A DNA stretch of 64,000 nt. It comes from Paragorgia papillata. Taxonomy: Eukaryota; Cnidaria; Anthozoa; Scleralcyonacea; Coralliidae. Below are positions 21,890 to 32,980 of this stretch, in pieces (positions within the stretch are counted from its first letter, which is position 1; every line of letters starts with the position of its first letter). Both the position numbers and the translations under genes were made by a program. The notes below the pieces were generated by a model. It was not told where the DNA came from. It did no database searches and worked only from the letters and a program-made list of their open reading frames with translations. Location of the stretch: assembly GCA_035771165.1 (NCBI GenBank), contig JAWNZC010000100.1, positions 3,902,501 through 3,966,500 of the forward strand. Direction: 5' to 3'.

Positions 21890-22140
21890 CTGCGTGACAC
21901 GTGACCAGACCAGACCAGGGTCTTTTCGTAGCGGTGGGCGGGGGCGGTGGAGCGGAGATAAGACCCTGGGTACGAGGTTGAATCGAAGGCCGAATCGAAG
22001 GCTGAATCGAAGGGTGAATGTGGTGCATACTTCACAGTGGTAAGATGCGCGAGGATAGAAACTTCAAAGGTTTCGAGGCGCGTTGGACTTCTGGTCGTAT
22101 TTCTATTCTGTCATTTCTGTGGTTTCAGTCGCCGTATGCT
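21890..22140 (-). repeat. dispersed repeat with GATTC units and hairpin, copy 2 (inverted)
   Basis: Reverse-oriented relative to 16375-16640. Reads, on the minus strand, CAGCATACGGCGACTG, AATACGACCAGAAGTCCAAC, three CCTTCGATTC units, then CCTCGTACCCAGGGTCTT and the AAGACCCTGG partner. This joins, in one copy, the two modules seen separately at 16375 and 17800, so it may be the fuller version of the element. Confidence 0.75.
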
Positions 22141-22249
22141 GTTTGCAGGTACCCAGCTATACGACATGCAGATGCATGCATATCCATCGCTATTTTATCA
22201 TTTTTATGTGAATGTCTCGATATATCACTGGAAAATCATAACCTTTTCA

Positions 22250-22690
22250 TACAATGTAAATAGAATGTAAATTGTGATTTCCTTACTATTTCCATTGTTG
22301 GTAAATTATTTCCAAACTAACTTAGTATGTAAATTATTATTTCCAAAGAATCATAGTATGTAAATTTTTAGTGTTTTTTACCGTCATTCAGTTAGTTTGG
22401 AAATTTACTTTGGAAATTGTTTGGAAATTGAAAAAAATATTTCAATAAAAATTTCCATAGTTAAACTGGAAATTGTTTGGAAATATTTCCAAAGTTTATA
22501 TGGAAATTGTTTGGAAGTTGAGGTCAATGAAGATCCATAGTATGTAAATTTTAAGATTTTTTAATTTTTTAATTAGTTTGGAAATGTACTTTGGAAATTG
22601 TTTGGAAATTGGAGATCAATAGAAATTTAACATAAACATATAGTCATTAACATTGTTTGGAAATTTCAGTAAAAGTTCAACAGGGGAAAT
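22250..22690. repeat. degenerate TTTGGAAATTG repeat
   Basis: About a dozen copies of TTTGGAAATTGTTTGGAAAT-like words alternate with AGTATGTAAATT. The core is the reverse complement of the unit of the minisatellite at 30876-31735, whose flank (31740-31930) shows the same degenerate form. Both probably derive from one repeat family. Confidence 0.65.
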
Positions 22691-22744
22691 AACTTTTATA
22701 TTTTGTTATATACTAAGTGACTGTATGAAGCAGGGGCTGCGGAA

Positions 22745-22800
22745 CTGAAAGGGGGAGGGGGGGGGGGGGGGGGGGGGCAAGCGAGGCAATTGCCCCCCAC
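22745..22800. repeat. poly-G tract in transposon-like context
   Basis: A G run of about 30 bp is followed by CAAGCGAGGCAATTGCCCCCC. Such G/C-run ends are typical of hAT-like MITE edges, but no partner end was found. Confidence 0.5.
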
Positions 22801-23440
22801 TTTTCCCCCGGATATATAGTCATTCTTTATAATATTAAAAAAAAAAAACACAAAAAACGCTTCGCGGCCTCTGAGAAAACACTTATTTACTGGTACCTCA
22901 GAGAACTAACAATGTGTTTTGTGGCCCCTGATGGCATGCGCAATCGCCGTTGTTAGCGTTGAAGCATCGATATAATTAGCTGAATTATGTGATGTTTTTT
23001 TACATATAAAGGAGCAGGTCTTTCACCAATGTCGAACATATCTTCCTGATCCTATCTGAAAGCAGTAAAAATTAGAAAAACGAGTAATTACCTGCCTGTA
23101 TAATGAGTTCAACCATTAAATGAGATATATGTTTATTATACATGGTTGTGGTCTCACAAACAATTGACTACTGTAGTTCTTTGTCAGTGTAATTGTTTTG
23201 TCTTTAGTTACTTGGTGCTCTTGAAAAAAATTAAGAAATTCAAACCAAAATAGATCTGGCAGTTTTAAAATATATGCACGGCCAATTTTTATTAGCTATT
23301 ATAAGTGCTAAATACATTTTGCGGTTTGGTAACTTTGCAAAATTTTACTATTGAATTTCCTCATGTCAATTTAAAAAGCAAATTTGTAGTTAAATTTGCG
23401 CAACTTTCCCACCGTTGCAAATATATAGCGTAAAATTGAA
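22800..23440. other. AT-rich, nothing recognised
   Basis: No supported feature. Confidence 0.4.
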
Positions 23441-23448
23441 TAAAACTC

Positions 23449-23486
23449 AATCAATCAATTAATCAATCAATCAATCAATCAATTAG

Positions 23487-23527
<41 letters not shown>

Positions 23528-23680
23528 CATTCACTCATTCATTCATTCATTCATTCATTCATTCATTCATTCATTCATTCATTCATTCATTCATTCATTC
23601 ATTCAAACAATTAATTAATTAATTAATTAAACAATTAGTCAATTAATCAATCATCGATCAATCAAATTAATTAATTAATG
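23449..23680. repeat. tetranucleotide array (AATC)n, (ATTC)n, (AATT)n
   Basis: Three related tetramers succeed each other (about 23449-23525, 23525-23605, 23610-23680), each derivable from the previous by one change. Confidence 0.95.
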
Positions 23681-23689
23681 ACAAATAAT

Positions 23690-24800
23690 CAACGGTGCCA
23701 TGTTCATTCAGATAACAAAAACCGAAAACATGCTTTTTGTTCGACCAAAAAAAATATAACCCTATGTTCTAGACTTAAAATGACAGAAATTGTAACATAT
23801 CCTACCAAGAGGATACCCTATATTTATTTTTTTATCAATCGTGAGCGGGCGGAATCCTACGTAATGCTGCAATTTGATTGGCTGCGTGAGCGGGCAGTTT
23901 TTTACGATATCTAACCACGGTCACGGAATCCTAAATTTAATTTTAAAATTCATTTAAAATTGACCGATTTTCATAACTATTTCGCTTGCCACAGAAAAAA
24001 TAAATTCAACAGAGAGCTACGGGGATGCAAATGAGTTTTATTATCCAAATGGTTTTGACAACTTCATGTGTAAACAGCGAATTTTATAGGAAACGCTGGG
24101 AAAACTGTGACAAAGCAAAATTTTCGAGTTGACATTTATAAAGAAAACAGTTTAAAACGGTAGGAAAAACATACATAAACTTGTGAACACAGTATTTTGA
24201 ATCACTAAATGAAACTATATATAAATATATATAAAAAATCATACCACGAGATTAAGATAGAAAAGCTCAGTGGAACCTTTTGACACTAAACTGTCTTTCT
24301 TCTGTTATCCGCCAACCGCTATACTCAACAAAACCGCTACAAGTCTTTTACCTTTTAGCTAAACATTTTCCACATGCCAACCTCATCGTCTCATGTCCTT
24401 GAAACTTCAAATTACAAATGGCTTACTGACAAGCATTTTCGTCTTCAAACTCGAGGACCACACTTTCAATTTTCATGCAGTCAGCCAAATACTGAAAGCG
24501 ACTTTCCAAGCGAACAGCCAAAAACGAGCAAGCGACGAAGAAGAACGACGAAGAATCTTTATCAACTAAACTTTAAAAACACTTGGACTGCATTTTGACT
24601 TCCCTTCGTAACTAGATCTTCGAGTTTTGAATGTTTTTTTATAACAAAAAAGGTTCCAAGCTTCCCTGTAAGACTGCATGTCGGCAGTTGTTTTCTCTCG
24701 AACGATAAACTTTGGACTTTTGAATATCACGTGAACGTCATCTCGATTACGCAACTTAATTCAATTATGTTAATTTCTCTAATTATGTAACAAAAAAATA
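23690..24800. other. non-coding, one weak frame
   Basis: GTGAGCGGGC occurs twice near 23840-23900. A 74-codon frame (24374-24598) ends with a basic cluster but has no recognisable family or splice context. Confidence 0.35.
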
Positions 24801-24801
24801 A

Positions 24802-24950
24802 ATATGTTATTTACCGTTTTGGTCGGCCCGTATAGAAAAATATTTGCCCTCGGTCTCAAAAATGTCCCTCGGCCTACGGCCTCGGGCCTTTTTTAAGACC
24901 TCGGGCAAATATTTTTCTATACGGACCTCCCAGCCGGTAAATAACATATA
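24802..24950. mobile_element. 149-bp foldback element
   Basis: Ends ATATGTTATTTACCG pair with CGGTAAATAACATAT. The arms continue through CCGTATAGAAAAATATTTGCC, and the centre is CCTCGGCCTACGGCCTCGG. There is no coding capacity. It resembles in style the element at 36035-36169. Confidence 0.85.
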
Positions 24951-24959
24951 TAGCCTGTA

Positions 24960-25790
24960 ATCCTAGGGCGCCCCCTTGTCAACAAGAAACAACACGAATG
25001 CTTAAAATATGCTTATACACAACAAACTTCTACACAAAGGCATTTCCCTAAATATGAAAAAGTATGCTAAAAAAACATAAATACTTTTTGCGGCAGTTTG
25101 GATGCGTCATCGGAAGTCGTCGGATTAAAGTCGGAGCCTTGTTCATAGTTTTATTGCCCAATCATATCTCAAGAAATTTCCCGCTAAAACACACTAATTG
25201 AAGCAAGATGGCGGGTTGGTTTAGTCTAAATGGACACAAGGAAATAATCCATCTTTTTATAGTGAACATCTACAAAAAACGCTGTCATTTGTCATCAAAG
25301 TGGTGCCTTAGGAAACCTCTGTTGTTATCCCGTACTATCTGTCTGAATATGTTGATTTTTGACGTCAAAAAAGCTTGTTAAACACTGCAGTGACGGGCTG
25401 GCGGCACTGTACAAACAAAAACAGAAAACGAAGATTGATCACGACAAACGACGCCAAAAAGTTGAAGAAATCACGTTACTTTGATAAAACGAGGTTAGTA
25501 AACTGAAGGAGTGTGAACTATTAGGAATAGTATTCTGTATCTTGGATTAAATTCCAGTATGCCACAACGGGAAGAATTGCGTTCGTATCTTCGAAGTCTT
25601 CGAGAAATATAAATTTTGACAGTGTTTGACCCATACATCAAATATCTAAGTTTGGCATGTAAAAACAAGTTAAATCGTTACTAGTTTTTGTATTTTATAA
25701 ATGTATTTTTTAAGTTAAAACATTTTGTGGTTACTCTTTGCAACTCTTTATTTTATAAATAAAAGTTTATATATCAATGGCTGTCTTTTC
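24960..25790. other. non-coding, possible CpG-bearing promoter near 25100-25210
   Basis: CpG-richer than its surroundings around 25095-25215, just before AAGATGGCGG. Beyond 25400 it is AT-rich. A splice-donor-like GAG|GTTAGT occurs near 25493. Confidence 0.3.
25208..25381 (+). CDS. possible 57-codon small ORF
   Basis: An ATG in the context AAGATGGCGGG, which also matches the YY1-type AAGATGGCGG start-site motif, opens MAGWFSLNGHKEIIHLFIVN and ends VKKAC at a TAA. The product has a hydrophobic segment (IIHLFIVNIY) and a Cys/Lys-rich rest. No family is recognised. The YY1-like motif at the start codon is the only reason to consider it. It may be chance, or the first exon of a longer spliced gene. 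Confidence 0.2.
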   Translation: MAGWFSLNGHKEIIHLFIVNIYKKRCHLSSKWCLRKPLLLSRTICLNMLIFDVKKAC

Positions 25791-25804
25791 AATATTTTTT
25801 TTGG

Positions 25805-25875
25805 CCAGAGCTTAACTATAGAACACCAAACATAAAGACAGAAAGTTATTCTAACAACTAAACAAAACAAAACAA
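25805..25875 (+). other. exon-like module 1 of 3
   Basis: A 71-bp block CCAGAGCTTAACTATAGAAC...AACAA ends at GTAAGTAG, a strong donor-like sequence. It is one of three diverged copies. In this copy the acceptor has TTTTTTTTGG instead of AG. Confidence 0.4.
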
Positions 25876-26129
25876 GTAAGTAGAAAGAAAAAAATGTGTT
25901 TATTTTTAAGTGCAGCTAATCCCATACCTATATAATACTTCTTATAGCTGATGCATTATTTAAGATGATATTTATTATATTGTACTGTATTGAATTATAT
26001 TCAAATGTTCTGCTTTAATGTATTGCAGTATTGTTAATTTTATTATTTTGTATAGTTTTACAGTGTATTAAAAGGTATAAACATTCTATTTGCATTTTAT
26101 TGCAGAGTGCTATATTTTATATTACATTG

Positions 26130-26310
26130 TATTGTATTGTATTGGGTTGTGTTGTGTTGTGTTGTGTTGTGTTGTGTTGTGTTGTGTTGTGTTGTGTTGT
26201 GTTGTGTTGTGTTGTGTTGTGTTGTGTTGTGTTGTGTTGTGTTGTGTTGTGTTGTGTTGTGTTGTGTTGTGTTGTGTTGTGTTGTGTTGTGTTGTGTCGT
26301 GTTGCTTATT
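26130..26310. repeat. (GTGTT)n pentamer array
   Basis: About 30 tandem copies of GTGTT with TATTG-type variants at the left edge. Every forward frame stays open (reading CVVLC repeats), which is an artefact. Confidence 0.95.
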
Positions 26311-26454
26311 GCATTGCATTACAGTGCAATGTAGTATTGTATTATATAGTAATTTTTCAAGCATTTATCATTTAAGTGCTGCTTAAGTCATACCTATTTA
26401 ATACCTATTTATAATTGAATAAATAATTTTTATAATATTGTACTAATACTGCAC

Positions 26455-26830
26455 TTCACTACACTGTATTGTATTGTACTGCACTGCACTGCACTGCACT
26501 ACAATGCACTGTATAGCACTGTACTACACTGCACTGCACTGCACTGCACTGCACTACATTATATTGTATTGTACTGTACTCTACTGCACTGCACTGCACT
26601 ACACTGTATTTTATTTGTACTGTGATGTACTGCATTGTTTTTTTATTGTTATGGCATTGTATTGGAGTGTTATAAAGTTTGGTATTGTATAGTTTTGCAG
26701 TGTATTAACATTTATTGCATTGTAACGAGGACTTTGTCACATTGCATTGTATTGCACTGTTTTGCATTGCATTGCATTGCATTGTATTACATGCATTGTA
26801 TTGGAGTGCATTGCATTGAAATACATTATT
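26455..26830. repeat. degenerate CACTG / CATTG pentamer array
   Basis: GCACTGCACTG and GCATTGCATTG blocks with many substitutions. They appear to descend from the same pentamer class as the array at 26130-26310. Confidence 0.85.
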
Positions 26831-26900
26831 TTGAAAATATTACTGTAACTTTGCAGGTCTCTCTATTTCAAAATCTTAAATATTCATGTATTTTTTTTAG

Positions 26901-26976
26901 GTTAGAGTATAATCTAGAAAACCAAACAAACAAAAAGACAGAAAGATATAATTTTATTCTACTAACTATTTAACAA
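26901..26976 (+). other. exon-like module 2 of 3
   Basis: A 76-bp block bounded by TTTTTTTTAG on the left and CAA|GTAAGTAG on the right. It has the best acceptor of the three and shares AAAGACAGAAAGATAT with module 3. Confidence 0.45.
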
Positions 26977-27388
26977 GTAAGTAGAAAAATATGTTTATTT
27001 TTAATGTGAATTATTTATAAATTATAGAAGATGATTTTTATATGTTGTTCTGTAGTATTGTAAAGTTTTTAGAGATGTGCCAGACCCGGGCATATAAATT
27101 GGTGCCCAGTGGGCAGTATCCAGTAAAATTCTGCTACCTGGCAGAGTCTGGTATTTGGTAAAACAGTTTATAGTTTTAAAGGACTGCCTTCCTTCCCTTG
27201 CCTTAATTGTTTTGTCTTGCCTCATTTTGCCTTGGCACTAATGCCTTGCAGGTTACCTCACTTTGCCTAATTTACTTCTCAGGTATTGTTATGCATTTGC
27301 ATTGTAATTTGGATTGATTCGAATTAATGCATGGTAACTTTGCAAGTATATTTATTTTGTATCATAACTTTTCATGTGTTATTTCTAG

Positions 27389-27450
27389 ACCAGAGTTTAA
27401 CTATAGACCACCAAACATAGAGACAGAAAGATATTTACAAGTATAGACAA
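27389..27450 (+). other. exon-like module 3 of 3
   Basis: A 62-bp block bounded by TTATTTCTAG and GACAA|GTAAGTAG, containing ACCACCAAACATAGAGACAG. All three modules are followed by the same AGTAGAAAA sequence and then by a simple-repeat array. Confidence 0.45.
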
Positions 27451-27545
27451 GTAAGTAGAAAAGAACAATTTATATCTATTTTATGCACTACTATATACTA
27501 TACCTATTTTTGATAGATGATGTCTATATATTGTCTTGTCTTGCT

Positions 27546-28090
27546 TCTTGTTTTGTTTTGTTTTGTTTTGTTTTGTTTTGTTTTGTTTTGTTTTGTTTTG
27601 CTTTGCTTTTGCTTTTGCTTTTGCTTTTGCTTTTGCTTTTGCTTTTGCTTTTGCTTTTGCTTTTGCTTTTGCTTTTGCTTTTGCTTTTGCTTTTGCTGTT
27701 GCTGTTGCTGTTGCTTTTGCTTTTGCTTTTGCTTTTGCTTTTGCTTTTGCTTTTGCTTTTGCTTTTGCTTTTGCTTTTGCTTTTGCTTTTGCTTTTGCTT
27801 TTGCTTTTGCTTTTGCTTTTGCTTTTGGTTTTGGTTTTGGTTTTGGTTTTGGTTTTGGTTTTGGTTTGGTTTGGTTTTGTTTTGTTTTGTTTTGTCTTGC
27901 ATCATGCATCTTGTCTTGCATCTTGTTTTGCATCTTAAATTGTCTTCCATCTTCTCGTCTAGCAACTTGTCTTGCATCTCGTCTTCCATCTTGTCTTGTA
28001 TCCTGTCTTACAGCTTGTCTTACAACTTGTCTTGCATCTTGTCTTGTATCTTGTCTTGCATATTTTTCTTGCAGAAACTTGTCTTGAATC
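27546..28090. repeat. (TTTTG)n, (TTTTGC)n, (TTTTGG)n and TCTTGCATC arrays
   Basis: A pentamer block (27546-27600) passes into about 40 hexamers TTTTGC with three GTTGCT variants (27690-27715), then TTTTGG hexamers, a second pentamer block (27870-27895), and a decayed TGTCTTGCATCT repeat to 28090. The mirror-like order of pentamer, hexamers and pentamer suggests expansion from inside. Long Phe/Cys/Ala/Leu frames here are artefacts. Confidence 0.95.
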
Positions 28091-28099
28091 TTGTTTAAA

Positions 28100-28790
28100 A
28101 ATAAGAGTAGTTCAAGTCAATGTCAACGAACCAATACAGTTCAATAACCTGGAACTAACATAAAAAAGGACAGGTACATGTAAAACATGGAGGTAAAGTA
28201 CTGTACAAAAAACATGCTGCTGGTCTACTTGTCAATTCCAGGTGATTTCCACAAGGGACACGCATAAAAATTACTTGCCTGTGACAGGTTGAAGAATATT
28301 TTATCTATTAAATACCTTATTTACTTTATAGCCTTAGTACGCATTTCATTGTTATGTGCACAGACACAGATATTAGATATACTGTATTTTACACACAACA
28401 TTCAACTTCCGCTACTCAGCCATTAACACAACGACATAATGAATATATTGTTTTATTTATTTCATTTATCAATTAACACAATATTTTCTTTATATCGTTG
28501 TGTTTATGACTAACTAGCATAACCCGGTCTGCATTGAACATCGAACGTATAATATATCCTTATGCACATAACAATAAAATGTGTAGTGACGAAAATTAAA
28601 AATTGTACATATTGAACAATGGAGGAGACAGGTAAAAAATGCACAGCCTGTCACCATAGACAGGTAAAAAAATTAGGAACATTTCCAGCCCTGGTAGAAT
28701 ATATTACAATGTTGTATTTGATTTTTAGATTACACAAACCAATAATACAGTAGTTGTGATGTTTTTAACTATAACCATACAGTTTCACTC
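28100..28790. other. AT-rich, nothing recognised
   Basis: Short GACAGGTAAAAAA repeats near 28630 and 28663. No supported gene. Confidence 0.4.
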
Positions 28791-28796
28791 TTGGTG

Positions 28797-29080
28797 ATTC
28801 AACTCGCAGTTTTTGGTAGATTTTACTCAAATTTTTAGAATTGAATACTCATAATATTTGGTATAAACCGGTGTCAGCGTTTTTATATTTATTGCCCATA
28901 TGCTCTTTTTCTATTTTGACTTATTTTGTACAAATGTTAGTCGAAAAACAGCATTTTCAACTTTTTAGTTGTCAATAGAATAATCAAAACTTCACAGATC
29001 AGAACTTGCAGACACTGGTTTGTCACTGACAAATTTTCAAAATTTGAGTAAAATCTGCTAAAAACTCTTTGAGTTAAATT
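28797..29080. mobile_element. inverted-repeat element of about 285 bp
   Basis: Left ATTCAACTCGCAGTTTTTGG and GTAGATTTTACTCAAATTTT pair with the reversed segment at 29031-29079, roughly 85 percent over 45 bp. No clear target duplication was found. Confidence 0.7.
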
Positions 29081-29130
29081 GCCCCGGGTGAAGCCGAATG
29101 AAATAGTTTTACTTAAAAAATTCACAACTA

Positions 29131-29383
29131 CAATCCTGGCCAAAATTAACTCGGACAGTCGCGTAAAACGAACTTAAGCGCATCAATTCCTAAGATTATG
29201 TTCAAATAATATCGCCCCCCCCTACCCCCGTTCAATGTTGGTTAGAAAATGAAATGCAAAGTATGTTCAGCGCAAATTTTTATCAACATTGAATGGGGGG
29301 AGCGGGCTGAATGATTTTTAGAAGGAAATTTGATATCAGATGTGATTTAAGGCAAGGTGTCCGAGTGATTTTGACCAGGATTG
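29131..29383. mobile_element. Tc1/mariner-type MITE, 253 bp
   Basis: Ends CAATCCTGGCCAAAAT and (reverse complement) CAATCCTGGTCAAAAT run on to CACTCGGAC and lie between TA dinucleotides (29129-29130 and 29384-29385). The CCTGGCCAAAA word is typical of Tc1-like termini. A CCCCCC...GGGGGG pair forms a second inner stem. Confidence 0.88.
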
Positions 29384-29555
29384 TACCTTCACAGTACAAG
29401 TCATATACTGTACTATTACTGGTTTGTGTTTATCAAAAAATAAAATACAAGCTATAATTATTGTATTCTACAAATTAATAGCTCTTTCTAATCACATGAA
29501 GCATACAGTCTGATGAATTGACAGTGCTATACCCAAATGACCTTGCAAGCCTTAA

Positions 29556-29887
29556 AGTGCCTCTATCAGGGTTGGGATTATTACATATTTAGGATATTTG
29601 GAACCTACTGAGAAGAAATGTAATATATCATTCTTCCCTTTCCAAAATTTCATCTTCATGGACTTTTTTGCTGTTAAAGTTGACATAAAGTGGCGTCAAA
29701 GGAGGAATCTGCAAAGTGGTTTTATATATAGACAAATTCTTGCTTTAACGTCACTTCCGTCAACTTTACCAGCAAAAAAAGTGCATGAATATGAAATTTT
29801 ATAAAAGGAAGGTGTGTTACATTTCTTTTCAGGAGGTTCCAACTATCCTAAAGATGTAAAATCCCCAACCCTGATAAATTAGGCACT
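29556..29887. mobile_element. 332-bp foldback element flanked by TTAA
   Basis: Arms begin AGTGCCT and share ATCAGGGTTGGG, TTTAGGATA and TTGGAACCT in mirrored order over about 150 bp each. Both flanks are TTAA (29552-29555 and 29888-29891). Arm identity is visibly lower than in the element at 20904, so it is older. Confidence 0.88.
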
Positions 29888-29894
29888 TTAATGA

Positions 29895-30870
29895 AGACCT
29901 TAATGGCTTAATAAGGTTTTCATTATAAAACCTGGCAATTGTTTTCTAAAGATTCCTCTGAAACTGTATATTTACAAGGGAAGTAAATATATTCAATATA
30001 TTCGTCTGTCAATATTCAAAAATAATTTACGCTCACATACACTGTAGTCACATTTTCTCAGACTCTCTTTGAGTTTGTGGTGCAGAAGTTTTAACAATAT
30101 TGTTATAGTAACTTTTTTTAGATTGTATAAAGGATTAAGTTACTTATATTTAGTTAAACGTATAAAATGTCCTTTAATAAAATTTAATTTAATAAAGCCT
30201 AGTTGCTACTTTTTGTTAAAATATTTATTGTTTGTTCTAAACAATAAATAATTTAACAAACAGTACTTTATAGTAGGTTTATTCAATTCCATTTTATTAA
30301 ACAGTAAGCTCAAGTTAACTTATATTAGTTTTTATATTATATTCACACGCCATTTGTTAATTTATAGTGGAAATACATGTATATCACCTTTGCTGAAAAT
30401 AAAGTTGACAGTTTAAATACCATTTCGTTGAGGGTTTAATTACCGTAGATAAGTTACAATATTAACAAGCAATCAAAGACATACAAGTACCACATTACTA
30501 CTTACCATTTGGACCGTTTCGTTCAAAGTTTCGTTGAACCGAACCACAGGTTGAACGAATATCGAAACCACAGAATCAACTCGTGTCGGAACCCTTGACG
30601 TTTATGTCCTCGCGCATGTTGCCTCGCGCATACTATTCTGTGATCGAAACTTTCAACAAATAATCGTCAACTTGTTGAAGCATGAGTCTACAATTTCTGT
30701 CAATAATGTCAGCGGTTAGAATGTGTCACACATGGTGTCACACCATCATGGGGTTGACATAAGAGGTTAAGAGTTCACTAGAGCTCTTGTGAGAAGGAAA
30801 TAGCAAGTTGTTTGTTTTTTTATTTGTTTTGAAAACTTCCGATAAACAACGATAATATCTTTCAAGCAAT
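29895..30870. other. AT-rich, then CpG-richer non-coding DNA
   Basis: No repeat or gene is supported. The 30500-30700 part is richer in CpG, with CCTCGCGCATGTTG near-duplicated at 30612 and 30624. Confidence 0.4.
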
Positions 30871-30875
30871 CTCCA

Positions 30876-31735
30876 AACAGTAGCTATAAATTTCCAAACA
30901 ATTTCCAAACAGTGACGATAAATTTCCAAACAATTTCCAAACAGTAACAATAAATTTCCAAACAATTTCCAAACAGTAGCGATAAATTTCCGAACAATTT
31001 CCAAACAGTAGCGATAAATTTCCAAACAATTTCCAAACAGTAGCGATAAATTTCCAAACAATTTCCAAACAGAAGCGATAAATTTCCAACCAATTTCCAA
31101 ACAGTAACGATAAATTTCCCAGCAATTTCCAAACAGTAGCGATAAATTTCCAAACAATTTCCAAACAGATGCGATAAGTTTCCAAACAATTTCCAAACAA
31201 TAGCGATAAATTTCCAAACAATTTCCAAACAGTAGCGATAAATTTCCAAACAATTTCCAAACAGTAGCGATAAATTTCCAAACAATTTCCAAACAGTAAC
31301 GCTAAATTTCCAAACAGTTTCGATAAATTTCCAAACAATTTCCAAACAATAGCGATAAATTTCCAAACAATTTCCAAACAGTAGCGATAAATTTCCAAAC
31401 AATTTCCAAACAGTAAAGCTAAATTTCCAAACAATTTCCAAACAGTAGCGATAAATTTCCAAACAATTTCCAAATAGTAACGCTAAATTTCCAAACAATT
31501 TCCAAACAGTTTCGATAAATTTCCAAACAATTTCCAAACAGTAGTGATAAATTTCCAAACAATTTCCAAACAGTAGCGATAAATTTCCAAACAATTTCCA
31601 AACAGTAGCGATAAATTTCCAAACAATTTCCAAACAGTACGATATTTCCAAACAATTTCCAAACAGTACCGATAAATTTCCAAACAATTTCCAATCAATA
31701 ACGATATATTTCCAAACAAGATCCATACTGATTTA
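30876..31735. repeat. 32-bp minisatellite, about 27 copies
   Basis: The unit is AATTTCCAAACAATTTCC plus AAACAGTAGCGATA, itself containing two TTTCCAAACA half-units. Thirty-two is not a multiple of three, yet all three minus-strand frames stay open through most of the array, giving overlapping frames up to 280 codons that read a 32-residue repeat. A few copies are shortened (near 31310 and 31640). The flank to 31930 is degenerate. Confidence 0.95.
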
Positions 31736-31939
31736 GGGCTAATTTCCAAGTAATTTCCAAACTGTATCAATAGATTTCCAAAGTATTAACATACTATTTA
31801 CAAAAAAGTGATTGAAATAGAATAAAATTTCCAGATAAGTTCCAGATAAGTTCAAAACTAATGGCAAATTTCCATAGTGTGTCAATGTTGCATGTAATTG
31901 GAAATTGACATTTACAGTGTATATCCCAACTATTTCCAA

Positions 31940-32980
31940 ACTATTTACATTGTACGGAAAGGTTCTGATTTTTCCAGTGTATTGTGAGGATTGCAATGAT
32001 TATGTTAAAAGCGTCAAACCGAGTGTTGACTGGTATGTAAGCAGTGAGAATAGTCTCAACTTTCAACTGGTACTAAAGGCTTCAACTCAACTATGTTTCT
32101 CCTACTATTGGAAAGTTGTGCCTTTTTACTTATTCATATTCCCCAGCTGAACGTGCAGTGTGGTTTTTAATAATTTCTTTGGTCCATAATCGATGGAAAA
32201 ATTAAAGTCGCAACACACAACAGCAGGTAAGTCTCGTTGATAAATTTACCTTAGATATATTTGTAGGAGTCGTTTGCCTAGTTTAGTGCAAGCAAGGTTG
32301 TATTCATGGTGCTAATGACTGTGACTAACGTCAAGCTTACTTACATTATGCTGTAGTTCCATGTTACAGTCGCAGTGTTTAATATTAATTGTACTTGTAC
32401 TGTTATCTATTACAAGTATTATGGTATTTATTTCATTTTTTACACTTAGAGCCCATTGGCATTGAGTTTAAGAATTGTCCACATAGAAAAATGTAGAACA
32501 TTACCTTTGTAAGTTTGTGCAGTCATGCTATAGATTGAGTTAATTGTTGCAAACATAGGCATAGGAGTCCAATTATTCCAGGAGGTGTTTTTATCCAAAA
32601 AAGTTCACGTCTACATTTATGATCTTTCTGTAATCATCAAAGTTCAATGACTGCAAGTAAAGTTCAGATGTAGTGTAATTTTACCAACTGATGAATGCAG
32701 ATAAATAATATTTACATTTCTACTTAGTATTTACAGCATATAAAAATAAACAACAAATCTTTGTGTACATAGTATATTACATTTCACAACCATCCTTAGA
32801 GATACTGTTGATGAAAACATTTGATTATTTTCTTACACTACCAACGTCAACAGGCAAGCTCTGCAGACTGGAATGCTAAAGTTATATGTTGACTGAATTT
32901 TTTGTTTCATTTCAGCAGTGTAAGAAAATCATTAAATGTTTCTTCATAGCTATAGTTAAGTATATTACACTTGTGTAGTA
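31940..32980. other. non-coding stretch before the KDZ gene
   Basis: AT-rich. No feature is supported. It would hold the 3' flank of the minus-strand KDZ-like gene. Confidence 0.4.

Noticed and set aside
26130..26310. Interstitial telomere
   Set aside because: GTGTT is not an animal telomere repeat (TTAGGG), and it grades into TATTG and CACTG variants like other local arrays.
26031..26386. CVVLC and HNTTQ repeat proteins
   Set aside because: Translation of the GTGTT pentamer array.
27481..28163. Long Phe/Cys, Ala/Phe, Leu or Lys/Gln frames on both strands
   Set aside because: Translations of TTTTGC hexamers. Open in almost every frame.
30738..31770. Overlapping minus-strand frames of up to 280 codons (WKLFGNLSLLFGNCLEIYRY repeats)
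   Set aside because: They are the three-frame translation of the 32-bp minisatellite. All frames give the same 32-residue repeat, which no real gene would do.
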